Origin: Globisporangium splendens
Lineage: Eukaryota > Oomycota > Peronosporomycetes > Pythiales > Pythiaceae
Length of the DNA stretch: 64,000 bases
Assembly: GCA_006386115.1 (NCBI GenBank)
Contig: VFIW01000003.1
Coordinates: 186,001-250,000 of the forward strand
Direction: 5' to 3'
Shown here: positions 10,124 to 21,104 of the stretch, piece by piece
Position numbering within the stretch: position 1 is the stretch's first letter
How the letters are laid out: each line of letters begins with the position of its first letter
Position numbers and translations under genes: made by a program
The notes under the pieces: generated by a model
The model's input: the letters and a program-made list of their open reading frames with translations, nothing else
Told to the model about the DNA's origin: nothing
Databases searched by the model: none

Positions 10124-10428
10124 CGCCTCGGATCCGATGGTGACCTTGAGAACCGGCTCTCGGTCTGAAGACGATCCACACACAAACGAAAGTGCCGAGT
10201 GGATCAGAAGAGAGGTGGACGCACTAGCATATCGGCGCTGAACCCAGCAGTAGACATGTCGGTGCGCCTCATCTTTGTCTTCCAGTTGACTAATAGATGC
10301 GAACTTTACGATCTTTACGAACTTTATTGCACTGATGTGACGACGACAGCGACGCGCGTCGTTCGATGAATCGCGAAGACACTACGCTCGTTAGACAAAA
10401 GAAAAAGAGAGAATGTCGTCTATCGAGA
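10124..10428. other. Convergent intergenic region
   Basis: This 0.3-kb spacer lies between the zinc-finger gene and the thioredoxin gene. Nothing recognisable is seen. Confidence 0.5.
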
Positions 10429-11021
10429 TTACTGCGTCTCCTCGTCATCGTTGCCCAGAGGCGGGCAGTGCTGTTTAACGAGCTGCTCGAGCTGGGGTGC
10501 ATTGGCGCCAGACACCTCCGCGACAGGTTTTCGCTCCTGGCAAACGGACGACCGTCCCCACCAGTCAAGCGACGCGTGTCCAACGATGCAAAAGGGCAAG
10601 TACATCGCTCACCCGGAACAGAATGAAGCGCGGCTTGCAGCTTCCGGTGTCTTCCACGCCTTCCACGCCCGAGATCACGTTCAACTGACACATGCACAGA
10701 CGCACACGGAGTCAGAATCCACATTGATTTCGCTGCAGTAGTTCCATGGTGTTGACTTACGGTTGCGAATGCCACGCGCTTCTCGGCTTGGTCAATGCCC
10801 ACTGACAGACGCTTGTACGTCGGCTCCATGATCTTGCATGGCCCGCACCAGTCCTTGTGCACATCCACCACTACAAACACACACACACACAATGCTATAG
10901 AAACGAGAGCAACACACAGCAGCATGAACTGCTGCACACACACACCCAACAGCTTCTTGTCGGACGCGTCTCGCAGTTGGCCCCAGTGCTCAGCGTCCTT
11001 CACCTTCGTCACGAGCTCCAT
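10429..11021 (-). CDS. Thioredoxin, NME8/NME9-like type
   Basis: Four minus-strand exons (11021-10946, 10870-10761, 10684-10613, 10536-10429) join in frame to give 121 residues. Introns are 75-77 bp with GT-AG ends, and all three split the domain. The protein has the active site WCGPCK (about residues 33-38), followed by MEPTYKRL, a PRFILFRERKP strand and a GANAPQLEQLV motif. GANAP is characteristic of the thioredoxin domains of NME8/NME9 (TXNDC3/6), which are associated with axonemes. Oomycete zoospores are flagellate, so a flagellar disulfide/dithiol role is plausible but inferred. The acidic tail (GNDDEETQ) ends at a TAA. Reading through the introns creates a false hydrophobic segment. Confidence 0.85.
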
Positions 11022-11607
11022 GCTTCCACGCCTGGATGCTTTGTATCAAGTTGTCACTGGACTTTGTATCGGAAAATGGCAGCACTCGGAAAAGCCGCGG
11101 CTCTTCAAGAAGAAACTGCAGACGGTAAAGAAAGAAATCATGCCATTGCGTCACAAAAGTTCAAAGAGGAAGAAGGGATTGAATTTCGCATTGGCTAATG
11201 CAAATCCTAATAAAAATATGCACTGACTGCTCTCAGTTGCCTATGATCTAATGCTCTAATAATATTAATCGTCTTCGCTTTTCAATGACGCGCGCAGACA
11301 AAACAGGTTTTCTTCCTTCCAATGGGAAGACATGTCCAGCGCTGTCGTCTGAAGACTTGCTTGTGGGTTTCGACTGCGAAGACAGCGATACGTTAAGCGC
11401 TTCTTCGCCCTTTGCTCTTCAAAATGCTGAGGGAAGCAGAGTCGGCTATTGGATCTCTGCTCCTTGCGCGCCTGTAGCTTGGATTTGTGATGTATGTACA
11501 AACTGGCACTTGAAGTCGAGTCGGGCTCATGTGGAGATGTGAAAGCACAAAATATCCATGGGGTGTTTTTCGAGTTTTGTCGAGGACTTCCGTCTTCTCA
11601 GCTCAGC
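11022..11607. other. Intergenic region
   Basis: No supported gene is seen. The short plus-strand frames show no family similarity. Confidence 0.4.
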
Positions 11608-12096
11608 TTACAGCGAGCGCGAGTGGCTTGGGCGGTTCATTTCCACGCAACCGTAGAAGCTCTTGATGAGCTTGGTGAGCTTGCAGTTCTCCTTCTCGCA
11701 GCGGTTCATCACGACCGGCGGACACTTGTTGAGCGCTTCTTCGAGCTCCAGCAGGAACGCGTTGAGGAACAGCACGCGCTCGCGCACGACGTTCTTCGAG
11801 TTCTTGCCGAGGAAGCGACCCTGCATCACTGGGAACTCGGTCGCCGTAAACACGGGCTCGAGGAACGTGGCCAGCAAGCAGTTCTTGTCGCCGCCGCAGC
11901 AGTACGTCGTGTCCTGGAAGTGGCGGCATGCGAGGCGCTGGAGTTGCAGGAACGCCGAGAAGCGGCGGTACACGATCTCACCCTCGTCGTACGCGTCCGT
12001 CTGCACGCGGATGGCGTAGTCCGTGTGACCGTCTTCCTTGCGGGTGTTGACGACCGACGTGTGCACGGCGTTGAGCATGATCGAGGTAGGCAACAT
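11608..12096 (-). CDS. PX (phox homology) domain protein
   Basis: From the ATG at 12096 this gives 162 residues consisting almost only of a PX domain. The start TSVVNTRKEDGHTDYAIRV is followed by EIVYRRFSAFLQLQRL, the canonical phosphoinositide-binding RRFS motif. The C-terminal half (RFLGKNSKNVVRERVLFLNAFLLELEEAL) supplies the remaining helices. PX domains bind membrane phosphoinositides, mostly PI3P on endosomes. With no second domain, this is probably a small endosomal adaptor. A longer in-frame start at 12228 lies upstream of the core promoter match at 12149-12166 and is disfavoured. A CCG-x2-NC insertion near residue 70 is Cys-rich. Confidence 0.8.
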   Translation of the reverse strand: MLPTSIMLNAVHTSVVNTRKEDGHTDYAIRVQTDAYDEGEIVYRRFSAFLQLQRLACRHFQDTTYCCGGDKNCLLATFLEPVFTATEFPVMQGRFLGKNSKNVVRERVLFLNAFLLELEEALNKCPPVVMNRCEKENCKLTKLIKSFYGCVEMNRPSHSRSL

Positions 12097-12148
12097 GGTG
12101 AGTTGACGAGTGGATTGATTCTGATTCAGAGCGGAGTGCGCGGTGCGG

Positions 12149-12166
12149 AGTGAATTGGATAATGAG
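12149..12166 (-). promoter_or_regulatory. Oomycete Inr-FPR core promoter, PX gene
   Basis: On the minus strand CCTCATTATCCAATTCAC matches Inr plus FPR, about 55 bp before the ATG at 12096. Confidence 0.65.
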
Positions 12167-12169
12167 GCA

Positions 12170-13035
12170 ACGAGAGCGCCTTGCGCATCCGCATGCGGAA
12201 GCTTCCACGCTAGTGCAGGGGGGACCAATCGCTCGCGATGCTCACTGCTCTTGGTCAGGCCGCCAACTGGCGTCAGTCACGCCGCGCCTCGTCTTTGTTT
12301 CGATTAGGTCAGTGCATGCGCGAGCAAGAAACGGTGCCACACAAGTGCTGGCAGCAATATGCCACGTTTCTGCGGGGTATTATATATTGCAGGTGAAAAT
12401 TCAGAACATTTCGCATCAAAGTATACAGAAAGGCTTAAGTTCGAGCGATGGGTGAACTGGATTGTATCGGGTGTCGGAGGCTGGACGATCCCATTGGACG
12501 CTGGGAATAGGGATGCGTGCGTACGCACGACGCTTCACCACCGATTGCAGACCAACCTCCGCAATCGATAACCCGCAAAGTGGGATATTTTCCATCCCGT
12601 CTTTTCCATATTATCCAGCAAACCTCTCGTTACGTGTGTGCTGTTGGCAAACACCACTCTGTTCCAGCGCACGCGGCTTTGGATTTGCGAGCACTGTGGT
12701 CACCACCAGACGTGACGCCAAGTTACTCTTTTGCTGTCCACTTCTTTTCTTTTTTCCGAAACGTGCTGCACTCTCTTGTCTTTTTTGCCGTTGCTTTCCC
12801 CGTACTTCACGGGATCTAAATTGCCACTTTGCGCGGTTTCTATACGGCCAAAATGGGGCTTTGTTTACCGTGGTAACCACCATTTCGTACCTCAAACGCT
12901 CTGTGCGTTTGTACAGTCGAAAGAAGCGCATATTTGCCATCCTCCAAGTGCCGCGCGGTAACGCCGGTGGTTTTTGTCGATGGCTTCCGGATCTTCCACA
13001 GATATGACTGGTGATTGACTCCGATGTGTCAAGAC
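12170..13035. other. Gene-poor region
   Basis: Several overlapping short frames on both strands lack recognisable domains. This is the first part of a 4.4-kb gene-poor stretch. Confidence 0.4.
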
Positions 13036-13420
13036 AAAAGACGTTTCCGCAGCAACTGCTGCCAGGACGGCTGCACAGATTCAGCGCGCCTTCCGCGGGC
13101 GCTGCCGGCTTTTTCCATTTTGGATGATATTGGAGACCATCTGAGCCGTCCAAAGGCAGAAACCGTGGATGTCCGGCGTATTCTACATTCGACACAAAGG
13201 TGATGCTGCTGCTCAAAGCTGCCATTTAGAACAATGCTTTTGTCCGTGGACTCATTCGATACTACCGTAAACAGCGGGAAAAGAGGTTACGCGGAAATGT
13301 AGAAAACAGCGATTGCTTGCAGTCTGCATGGCAAAAAAGACGGCATCAAAGTCGCGTCTTTGAGCGGAAGAGCTTGGTTGAAGCATTCTAAAACGAGGCC
13401 ATTTCCCAATTGTTCCTGCT
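13036..13420 (+). pseudogene. Decayed IQ-motif (calmodulin-binding) gene remnant
   Basis: On the plus strand, near 13045-13115, the translation AARTAAQIQRAFRGRCRL is a good IQ motif (IQxxFRGxxxR), but a stop follows within 10 codons. About 100-250 bp further on, other frames give NNAFVRGLIRYYRKQ and LQSAWQKRRHQSR, which look like degraded IQ-like helices interrupted by stops. Oomycetes have many multi-IQ proteins. The fragments suggest an old relic rather than exons, since no splice pattern joins them. Support is modest. Confidence 0.3.
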
Positions 13421-16400
13421 TGACAATGCTCCGAAACACACAACACACTGCTGCTTTAGACGCCATCTGGCTGCGAAATGTGCACTTTTTTTCCAGCTGG
13501 GAGGCTATTAGAAATGTCTAAATTTTGTGGACAGCATCACGTTCTTGTCGTTCTTCTTCTCGCATAACAAAAGTCAAAACCAAGCCCCTACTATTTAACT
13601 AGTATCTTCAACTCCTGCAGTCGAATGATCAATAGTTTGCGAGGCCACAGATCGTTATGATCTAGGCTATCCATAATGGACACTTCAAACCCGCAGCTCA
13701 CTGCGAGTTCATTGCTGTTTAGCTGCACCATCAGAACATAGACTCGGATATTGGACACGATCGCATATCCCGACTCTTTATTTATTCACCGACTGCCCTT
13801 GTTTTGCTCGTGTCGGTCGAGTAAATCCAACCAAATCCCACGACTTTATCCTCTTCATCTGTCGCAGAGAAAATGTGTGTTTTGACGGACATGGTCTCTT
13901 TTCTGGCTAAAACAGAGCTGTAACATCACAAGGTGTTGTCAAACACCGCATTGGATCGCTATTGTCCGTGTGGTAGTGCGAAATAGTGTCTCTTGAAGAA
14001 CGTCCAGATGTCAAAGAGAACATATCGCGTACTTGCGTGGTGTTGATTGTGTGGATCTGAAAGCGTGCACTGCAGCTCCACTTGGTGCTTGCATTCATGC
14101 ACACGGAATTGACTTGCGTGCTTGTAGATTTATAGGATCAGCCCCACGAGTCGTCAAATTTGGCGTTCAATTTGCCAGCACCGTGTTCTGATTACACATC
14201 GCCACGAAGTGGAACATGTATGTTGTGTGTATGCTTGGAAGTGGACCAGTCACCCACTGCCATAATTCCACCTTGCGTGCGTGCAAGTTTAGGTTTTGTT
14301 AACCCGTTTAAATACACGTTCTCAGCAACGAGGCGAGCATGGTTTATGAGTGAAGCTGACGACGCTCCCGACCGCAGACTTCAATCCGTCGAGAGCGATA
14401 CTGTAAAGATCTATGCTACGCGGTACATACAGAGATACCGAGCAAGAGCTACCTTTTTCTTTCTAAAGCTAAACAGAAAGCAAAGGCGGCGTCTTCCGCA
14501 TAAAACAGCACAAGCTTTCAAAAAGCTCACAGATTTCTATTGCCACAATATCGGCAAAATCGGCTTTCGTGGCATTGTTTGGGATGAGTAAACTGCATCC
14601 TATTGGCTTGACAAATTTGAACCAGCAGCTTGCGTGGAACGCTTCGGTCATTTCACTTTTGAGTGGACCGCATGCGAGCGCAGGAAGTTTCTCACCACAA
14701 AGTCAGAAAGCGCAGCGTTCAGCGGCAGCCCGCCACCAACCACCTCTTCAGAACGACCGACAACGGTCAGTGTGATTTGGAGACCTGGCGCCATGCACTC
14801 GCCCGCCGCACTCGACTCGTCGCACCCAAATGGCCACTCGGTGGTTCCTCACCAGCCATTCAAATCCATTTCGAGAAAGGCGTGAGTGTACAACTCCGCA
14901 TGCGCTTCCGAGGCGATGGGGCTGATCATGTCCTGTCCTGAGCAAGGAGGTCGCTGGCTGTGGGTGGCTGTGACAGAGCGCTGGCGTCAGCGCAGAGAGT
15001 CGACATAGTGGCGGCGCCGCGTGTGGTTTCGCTTTCGAGTGCTCGCAATGGCCAAAAGCGGTGCAAACAGGCCAACGCCGTGAAAACAGTGGCACTCGTT
15101 CAGTCAGACACGCGACCATCATTCTCAAAAATGTTCAGATATTGTTGAGCTGTTTGCGTGTCATCAGACTCAAAACAAGGTTGGTTTCGATTTGAGGCAT
15201 CCGCAGCCATTCAGATCTGGAGTCAACCTTGAAGTAGTGGAATCTTCTCTGATGGACCTTGTTTTGTAAGTATATCTTCAAGGAATCAAGCTTGCTTTTA
15301 GGTTCGCACGATCGCCATTCAGTTCTCATTAAGTTCGTTTTCGTGTGGAGAAACGCAAAAGACGGAAAGTGGGAAGGACGACGACGAAGAGGACTGGCTA
15401 AATGGGTTCATCCGCCGCAAGAACGTGAACGCTGACGCTGTGGAACGTGGCTGATTCCCAGCTGATTTGCGTCCGAAGAGGAAAATCGCATGGCACTGTC
15501 TCTGTAGTCGTCGTTACGATGTGGTGTCCGATTGTTTTCTGCGTGGAAAAGAGAGCGCAATGGGTGCGCTTTCGTCTGAACTTCGGTCGATGGATGCGCT
15601 TTCTCCTCGAGATCGGCTCCATACAATAACCAAGTGTAAGCGGCGAGACCGGCTTCTTCTCGTGTAAAGAATGCGCCAGATCTGGGGTGTCCATGTTGAA
15701 GGTCTGTATGCTGCGTGGTTGCTGGTCTGAATGGATCCATTTGCGGCGGTTGAACCACGGTCCAAGATGGTGGCCTGGCTCTCCATCTTGCGCGCGCACG
15801 TTCTCTCTATGGCACCACGTTGACGCCAGGTCATCGTGATCGCATAGGCGACTGGCGTACGTGCGAACAGACTCGTCTCGGAAAGCTGTTGTTGGGTGAG
15901 TGTTATGATCGCTGTCGCTTACGTGATGCAATCAGTAGTGGGAGGCGGTAATGCTGATGGCTTCGACCGCGTTGAAGTCCAAAGATCGGGAGCATGGGTA
16001 CTGCATCTATGTCAAGTCAATGCGCGTGCATTCGGTTTGCTATTCAAGTCCGACGGCTTTTGTGCACGAGGAATCACGATCGGCGATTCCAGCTGGTCTG
16101 CATGACGGATACAGTAGAAGGTGGTCATGCTGCTTGCTTCTACCAGGTTGAAGGTGCGTCGACAAAATCATGGGTGCAGCATGACGAGAGCAGTGGGATG
16201 CGATGAAGCTGTTGACGAAACGCATCAACATCCTCTTGGCTGCAAGTGGTGACCTCATAAGGGCTTCGCGACCAAGTTGTGGCGTGCGCACCTCCTCATA
16301 CTCGAAGACACTCTGCAGGATCGCGACGGAAGTATCCAATTTGAAACAGGTACGGTTGCCATAGCATCTCCTTATCTTGGTCGCCCTGCTTGTACATTGT

Positions 16401-16625
16401 CCTGTTAATATTTGGGATTTGGCAGAGCAATCGGCGGCCATGCCTCTCCTGATGTGCTTTTTTCCTTCTTGGCAGTGCTCCCGGTTCCAAGCTCGTGTCT
16501 AGCGTGAAGATCAAGTAAAAGCGCTTACGATGGGGAAAGGTGGGAAAATGATGGGTGTTGTACACTGTTGTTTCTCTATACGCTTCTTTGACTACGTTAC
16601 GTGTGGTGCAAGGCTTCTTTGCTCA
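13421..16625. other. Gene-poor, probably decayed sequence
   Basis: This 3.2-kb stretch holds scattered frames of 60-180 codons on both strands and none was recognised. A frame at 14160-14591 (+, 143 codons) has a Lys/Arg-rich IQ-like segment (RYIQRYRARA) but no coherent start. The stretch at about 15950-16350 (+) contains fragments that could be remnants of a START-like protein (WVQHDESSGMR, ILLAASGDLIRASR). This could not be confirmed. Confidence 0.35.
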
Positions 16626-18306
16626 TCATTGCTTGTCCTGTTTGTTCCTCATTAGGTCTAATGAGCTCAATGGCGCTCTCGCGAGATTCGTTGTCAATTG
16701 CACCAGAATTGAGTCGATGTCGTCATATTCTGCACAAAATTCTTCGATTTCGGCTGGCGTGAACTTCTGGTCCGGTGCAGAGAACGCTTCAGTGAGTGAT
16801 CGCGATTGCTCCGGAGTGGACTTCGCCATGCAGTAGTACTCGATCATCTCCTGGATCTGCGGGACGCCCATGTGAGAAAGCAAGAGCTTCTTGTTCACAC
16901 GGCCGGGTCGAATGAGCGCGGGGTCCAGCTTCTCCGGATGGTTCGTCGTCATGATCACGATTCGGCCAGGGCAGTCAATGACACCGTCGAGCACGTTCAA
17001 GAGCCCAGAGAGGTTCAAGCGGTCGCTTCTCTCCTTTGGCTTGAGCATTGGACCCACGAGCTTTGGGAGATCATCCTTAGTGCTGATAGCCTTTGGCGTT
17101 GGGTCTTCTGCCTTGCGAGCGTCGACAACCGACGAGGCGCAATCGATGTCTTCCATGACAAACACGACGTCCTCAAACCCCATCTGCACCGGCAAATCGA
17201 GACCCTGAACGGCGAATTTCAAGTCAAAAACGGCGTCCATGAGTTTTTGGTTGGTCTTGATCTTGGCGAGCGAGATGGTCACAATATGGCGCCTGGTGTG
17301 CTGTGCAATCGCCTTGATCAAGCTCGTTTTGCCAGTTCCAGGCGGTCCGTGCAAGAGAAGACCGAGCTTGTATGGGAACCCCTTGATCGCGAACTTCCCG
17401 GATCTCGTGGTGAAGTTGTCAAGAAGCTGCAGCACTTGCTGCTTCCCGTCCAAAAACAGATTGGCAAACGTCTTGTCTTCCCCGAGCACGTAGCCTTTGT
17501 ACGCAACAGCCGTGGAAGCAGCCGCATCGTCACCTTCCTTGGGCTTCACGTCGCCGCCAGATTGGATGTAAAAGTAGCGCGACTTGTCTTTCGCATGCTT
17601 CTCTTTCTCCATCTGCTGATAGTTGGCGAACGCGCGGTTGATGAATGCGTCGATGCGGTCGGAGCCGTCTTCGAGTGTCGAGTGAAACTTGAAAATCACT
17701 TTCTCCTCCTTCATCTTGCTTTTGGATTCGCCGGAAGCTTCAGGAGCATCGATGCAGTGCATGAAGTACACGCCTTCCTCGACACGAATCCACTCATTCA
17801 TTCGCGGCAAGATCTCCACACTGAGTTTGTTGACGGAGGTGCTCTCATAGTCGTCTTCATCGTCCCAGTCACTGCCTTCCGAATCGTCGTGCGAAGAGGA
17901 ACCAGTGGTCGATCCACTGTCCGAGTCGCTGCTGCAGATGCTCTTGGCTCTATCGGAGTTCTTCTTTGGATTCTCCAAGAGTTCGTACACTCCACTCTTA
18001 CCGCTGAGATCCAAGATCTCGGACAAGTAGATCGAGATGGCTTTCTGCAGCAGGTGGTTCTTCTGTTCGTAGTCCCAGACCTTGCCGTACTGGTTGTAGC
18101 ACTGCATGATCTCGATCGTTCGTGTCACACCAGCGACGGTCTTGCTGGCGAAACAGTAGTTGTAGATAAGCGAGAAGATGGATCCATGCGCATTGGCGGC
18201 CGTCACCACTTTCTGGATGAGCAAAGGGATCAGCATGCACACGAGCGTATCAATGACGACGTTGCCCGTGCGGAAAGAGTTTGAGTTCGACTGCCGTGGA
18301 GCTCAT
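16626..18306 (-). CDS. BCS1-like AAA ATPase, left inverted copy, N-terminal frameshift
   Basis: The frame from the ATG at 18236 gives 536 residues of a BCS1-type AAA ATPase. The Walker A motif GPPGTGKTS is near residue 296 and Walker B VVFVMEDIDC is near 356. The motifs TTNHPEKLDPALIRPGR follow, with sensor residues and arginine fingers. Upstream are an N-terminal hydrophobic segment (MLIPLLIQKVVTAA) and an acidic Ser/Asp insert. It is nearly identical to the inverted copy at 45817-47494. The ancestral start corresponds to about 18306. Compared with the right copy, 8 bp are missing near codon 10, so only the downstream ATG reaches the ATPase and about 24 N-terminal residues would be lost. Bcs1 translocates folded Rieske protein in mitochondria, but this oomycete and plant-like branch is diverse, so substrate and location are unknown. 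Confidence 0.75.
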
Positions 18307-18639
18307 TGCACTGGACACTCCGGAGTGTTGGAGAGGTTTCAAAAAGGAAAGTGGAAACGATAGATACCAAGCCAACTTGGCTCTCGTGCCTGTTGTGTTG
18401 GAGGTGAGAAGGAGCCACCCCCATTGAAACGGTTTGCATGGATGAATGATGATGGTATTTATGTGAGTGAAGATCCTTGTGCATGGGCGCATTGTGAGAG
18501 CCGACCACTGGCTGGAAGCCATACAATAACGGGGAGGTTTATGTTGCAGATGCAACAATTAACCCAGTCGGTGCGAGCTTTGGTGGGTTGAAATGTCGCG
18601 ATCTCTCTGTGTTCGGTGCGGATGGTGTAGATCGCAGCT

Positions 18640-19138
18640 CCCCGAGTCTTTCACATATCGACAGGCGAAACGCTGCTTTCGCTGTCCTCTGGAGCACTCT
18701 CGGACGCCTCGTCGTCTGAGCGATAATCGTCGTCGCCCTTCTTCGCAGTATCACTCGGTTTCAATTTCTCCAGATCTCCCGCTGCTGCGTCACTGAGCTC
18801 GCGCTTGACGATCGTATCGGATGTCCTTCCCGCGCAGCGTAAACCGCAAGACCTCGGTCCGATGTGCCAACATCACCTTTTGCAACACATAGCTGTGCCG
18901 ATGCACCGACTCGTCCATAGTGTAGTATTGCGTCGTCGTCGCCAAGATCTCGCGAAGACGAAGCCTGCATTTGGGTTGCCGATCAGCTTGAACAGCAGCT
19001 GGAGCAGTACGGGCACAGCGTTGAGCATGAGCACATCGAGAAACAGGCCGGGGTAGCAATCGTCGCATTCGCATTCACTGGCTGGGCAAGTGGCGATAAG
19101 GTGTGCTGAGCAACCTTGGAGGCAACTTTTACGTCCAT
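18640..19138 (-). pseudogene. Truncated copy of the first BCS1-like gene of the module
   Basis: This is the N-terminal part of a paralog of the AAA gene at 43492-45234. Shared segments include TMDESVHRH (near 18910), a block matching HLTEVL..TLRG-x-DIRY, and the acidic YRSDDEASESA segment near 18690-18710. Several frameshifts separate them. The whole ATPase half, Walker A to arginine finger, is absent. The sequence then runs straight into the spacer (ATTTCAACCC near 18590) that also separates the two AAA genes of the right module near 45520. It is therefore the remnant of an inverted two-gene duplication that lost about 1.2 kb. Confidence 0.75.
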
Positions 19139-19350
19139 GGCGGATTGGCGAGTGGAGGAGGGCTGGGAACGCTAAGACGAGAGAGAACTCCAGTAAGTGG
19201 CTATGAGTGATGGTCTCCGTGTGACAATTTATAGCTCCAGCAACGCTGGCGAATCACAGTGCGTCAACAACACTGCAATGGATGCACTTTGTTGGTGCAC
19301 CATCACTCACGAGCATGTTCGGGATTGAGCTCTGCTGGCTGTGCCTGCAG

Positions 19351-19370
19351 TTGCTCATTTCGTATTTCGC
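19351..19370 (+). promoter_or_regulatory. Oomycete Inr-FPR core promoter, divergent AAA gene
   Basis: TTGCTCATTTCGTATTTCGC matches Inr-FPR. It lies between the in-frame ATG at 19341 and the ATG at 19398, so translation should start at 19398. This decides the unusual N-terminus of the next gene. Confidence 0.65.
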
Positions 19371-19397
19371 CTCCAAGTGCGCAGAAGATATCACGCC

Positions 19398-20987
19398 ATG
19401 GCGAGAACCAAAGCAACCGCGAGAAAGGGGAACCTGGCCAGTTTGAACCGCAGAAACCCCCGACTCGCACTTGCCACCAGTGCCGACCTGCCGCTCGCTG
19501 TCTTTTTGAGCTGGTTCGCGTCACTGGTGTGGACGTGGCTCAAGAACTCGAACCATGCGTGGGTGCTCAATCTCCCTTACGTCGGCTCCATTTGCGCCAC
19601 GTGGCTCGAGAACAATGAAATAGTGCGCACGATTTCAGTTTCGACGAAGGACCCTGACGAGAAGAACCATATGCTGCAGCAGGCAGTCTCAGCGTACATT
19701 ATCCAGCAACGCATTGCTCTTGAAGACCCAAAAATGTATTACGAGCTTGTCGAAGACCAGCAACAAGCCGGCTCCAAGAGTGACTACTTTGGCGAGGCAA
19801 GCAGGCTGCACCCCGAGATGATGCCACCAGTGAACCTGTGGCACGCATTGACGCCTGGTGTCGAGTTTATGCATGACTACTGGACGCCAGGAGAAGTTCA
19901 TTTTCGCTTCCGCTCTAGCGCTCCCGACGGCTCCGACAGGATCGACGCGTTCATTGAAAAAGCGTTCAAGCAGCACCAGCAACTCGAAGCAAAAAAGTTC
20001 AAGGACGAGACTCCGCGATATCATTTTGAATGGCTGGGAGCAAGCTGCTCGAGCGGCTCAGTTGTGCCAAGCGCGTTGCGCGGTGGCAAAATCAGAAGAC
20101 GAGGAAGAGGCCGAGGAAGCGGACGTCGAATGTTAAGCTCCCGCAGGCAAACAACCAGCGCTCCGCAATCTTGCAAGCGATACCTGGCGAGTGATGCCAC
20201 AACCTTCAGCAACTTGTTCTTTCAAGAGAAATCGCGCTTGATCCAAACTCTGAATGATTTCTCTCATCGTGAGGGCAAGTTTGGGGTGAACAGATTTGCG
20301 CATCGTCTTGGGATCTTCCTTCATGGACCTTCGGGCTCGGGCAAAACCAGCACCACCAAGGCTATCTCGCATTACACGAGGCGTCACATTGTCAACATCT
20401 CGTTGCGAAAAGTGAAGACCAACAAAGAGCTGCTCGAAGTGCTTCAGGACCTGAAGTTTGCCGTCGCAGAGGAGCAGGCGCCAATGGAACTCATGTTCAA
20501 GGATGTCGTGTTTGTTCTGGAAGATGTCGACTGCATCACCTTTGCAACCGAATCGAAGAAGCGCAATGATGGCGCATATTGGCACTTCAAAGACGGTGAA
20601 GATGATCCTCTGACGGTATCAGGATTCCTGGACGCAGTGGACGGAATGGTTGAGAGTCCTGGACGAATGATCGTCATGACAGCAACGCGCCACGAGAACG
20701 TTCATCCTGCGCTGATCCGTCCAGGGCGAGTGCAATTGAACTTGAGTCTCGGAGCTGTGTCGAGAAAGTGTGCGCAGCAGATGCTGGAGCATTACTTTCA
20801 CGCGAAGCTGAACTCGCAGCAGCAATCCAAGCTGACATCCATTTACGCAGCGTCTGACAGAGTGAGCTTGACTCCGGCTGACATGGAAGCGATCTGCCTC
20901 ATTGGAGACAATATCGACGCTGCATTGCTTGATCTGACGACCATGCTCAGCAGCAGCTCATCTTCTGCGTCTCCCATCCAAGCGTAA
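19398..20987 (+). CDS. Divergent BCS1-like AAA ATPase with histone H3-like N-terminus
   Basis: From the ATG at 19398 this is 529 residues. The N-terminus MARTKATARKGN matches the histone H3 tail (ARTKQTARK) at 8 of 9 positions after Met removal. A hydrophobic segment follows (LPLAVFLSWFASLVWTWL, about 31-48), then the BCS1-family N-terminal region. Near residues 227-251 there is an Arg/Gly-rich basic insert (RGGKIRRRGRGRGSGRR) absent from the paralogs. The ATPase keeps Walker A (GPSGSGKTST, about 310) and Walker B (VVFVLEDVDC, about 370) and the ALIRPGR arginine finger. However, TTNHPEKLDP has become TATRHENVHP and the linker is divergent. It is probably an active or recently active ATPase. 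The basic insert and H3-like tail hint at nuclear association, while the hydrophobic segment hints at a membrane; sequence alone does not resolve this. Confidence 0.8.
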   Translation: MARTKATARKGNLASLNRRNPRLALATSADLPLAVFLSWFASLVWTWLKNSNHAWVLNLPYVGSICATWLENNEIVRTISVSTKDPDEKNHMLQQAVSAYIIQQRIALEDPKMYYELVEDQQQAGSKSDYFGEASRLHPEMMPPVNLWHALTPGVEFMHDYWTPGEVHFRFRSSAPDGSDRIDAFIEKAFKQHQQLEAKKFKDETPRYHFEWLGASCSSGSVVPSALRGGKIRRRGRGRGSGRRMLSSRRQTTSAPQSCKRYLASDATTFSNLFFQEKSRLIQTLNDFSHREGKFGVNRFAHRLGIFLHGPSGSGKTSTTKAISHYTRRHIVNISLRKVKTNKELLEVLQDLKFAVAEEQAPMELMFKDVVFVLEDVDCITFATESKKRNDGAYWHFKDGEDDPLTVSGFLDAVDGMVESPGRMIVMTATRHENVHPALIRPGRVQLNLSLGAVSRKCAQQMLEHYFHAKLNSQQQSKLTSIYAASDRVSLTPADMEAICLIGDNIDAALLDLTTMLSSSSSSASPIQA

Positions 20988-21104
20988 ATCTACGAAGCAT
21001 CAAAATGCATTTTCACGTGGTCAACAAACAATGAAAGCAGGTTTGGCACCATACTCCATCATCACTCAAATGCTTTCTCTAGAACATAAAGATCTGGCAG
21101 CCAA

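Noticed and set aside
10290..10428. Unspliced extension of the thioredoxin frame past 10429
   Set aside because: Reading through the introns breaks the thioredoxin fold. The spliced frame ends at the TAA at 10429-10431 with normal family length.
12611..13225. 204-codon minus-strand frame
   Set aside because: There is no recognisable domain or promoter match, and it lies over a region with an IQ-like remnant on the other strand.
15398..15931. 177-codon minus-strand frame in the gene-poor region
   Set aside because: Composition is unremarkable, no family was recognised, and overlapping frames of similar length occur in other phases.
15950..16350. START-domain relic on the plus strand
   Set aside because: Only a few short word-like matches (WVQHDESS, LLAASGDLIRASR) were seen, without a continuous frame. 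It is mentioned in the gene-poor entry but not called as a feature.
16806..18284. 492-codon plus-strand frame opposite the left AAA gene, and its counterpart at 45772-47338
   Set aside because: It is the antisense of a conserved AAA ATPase. Conservation between the two copies follows from DNA identity, not from selection on that frame.
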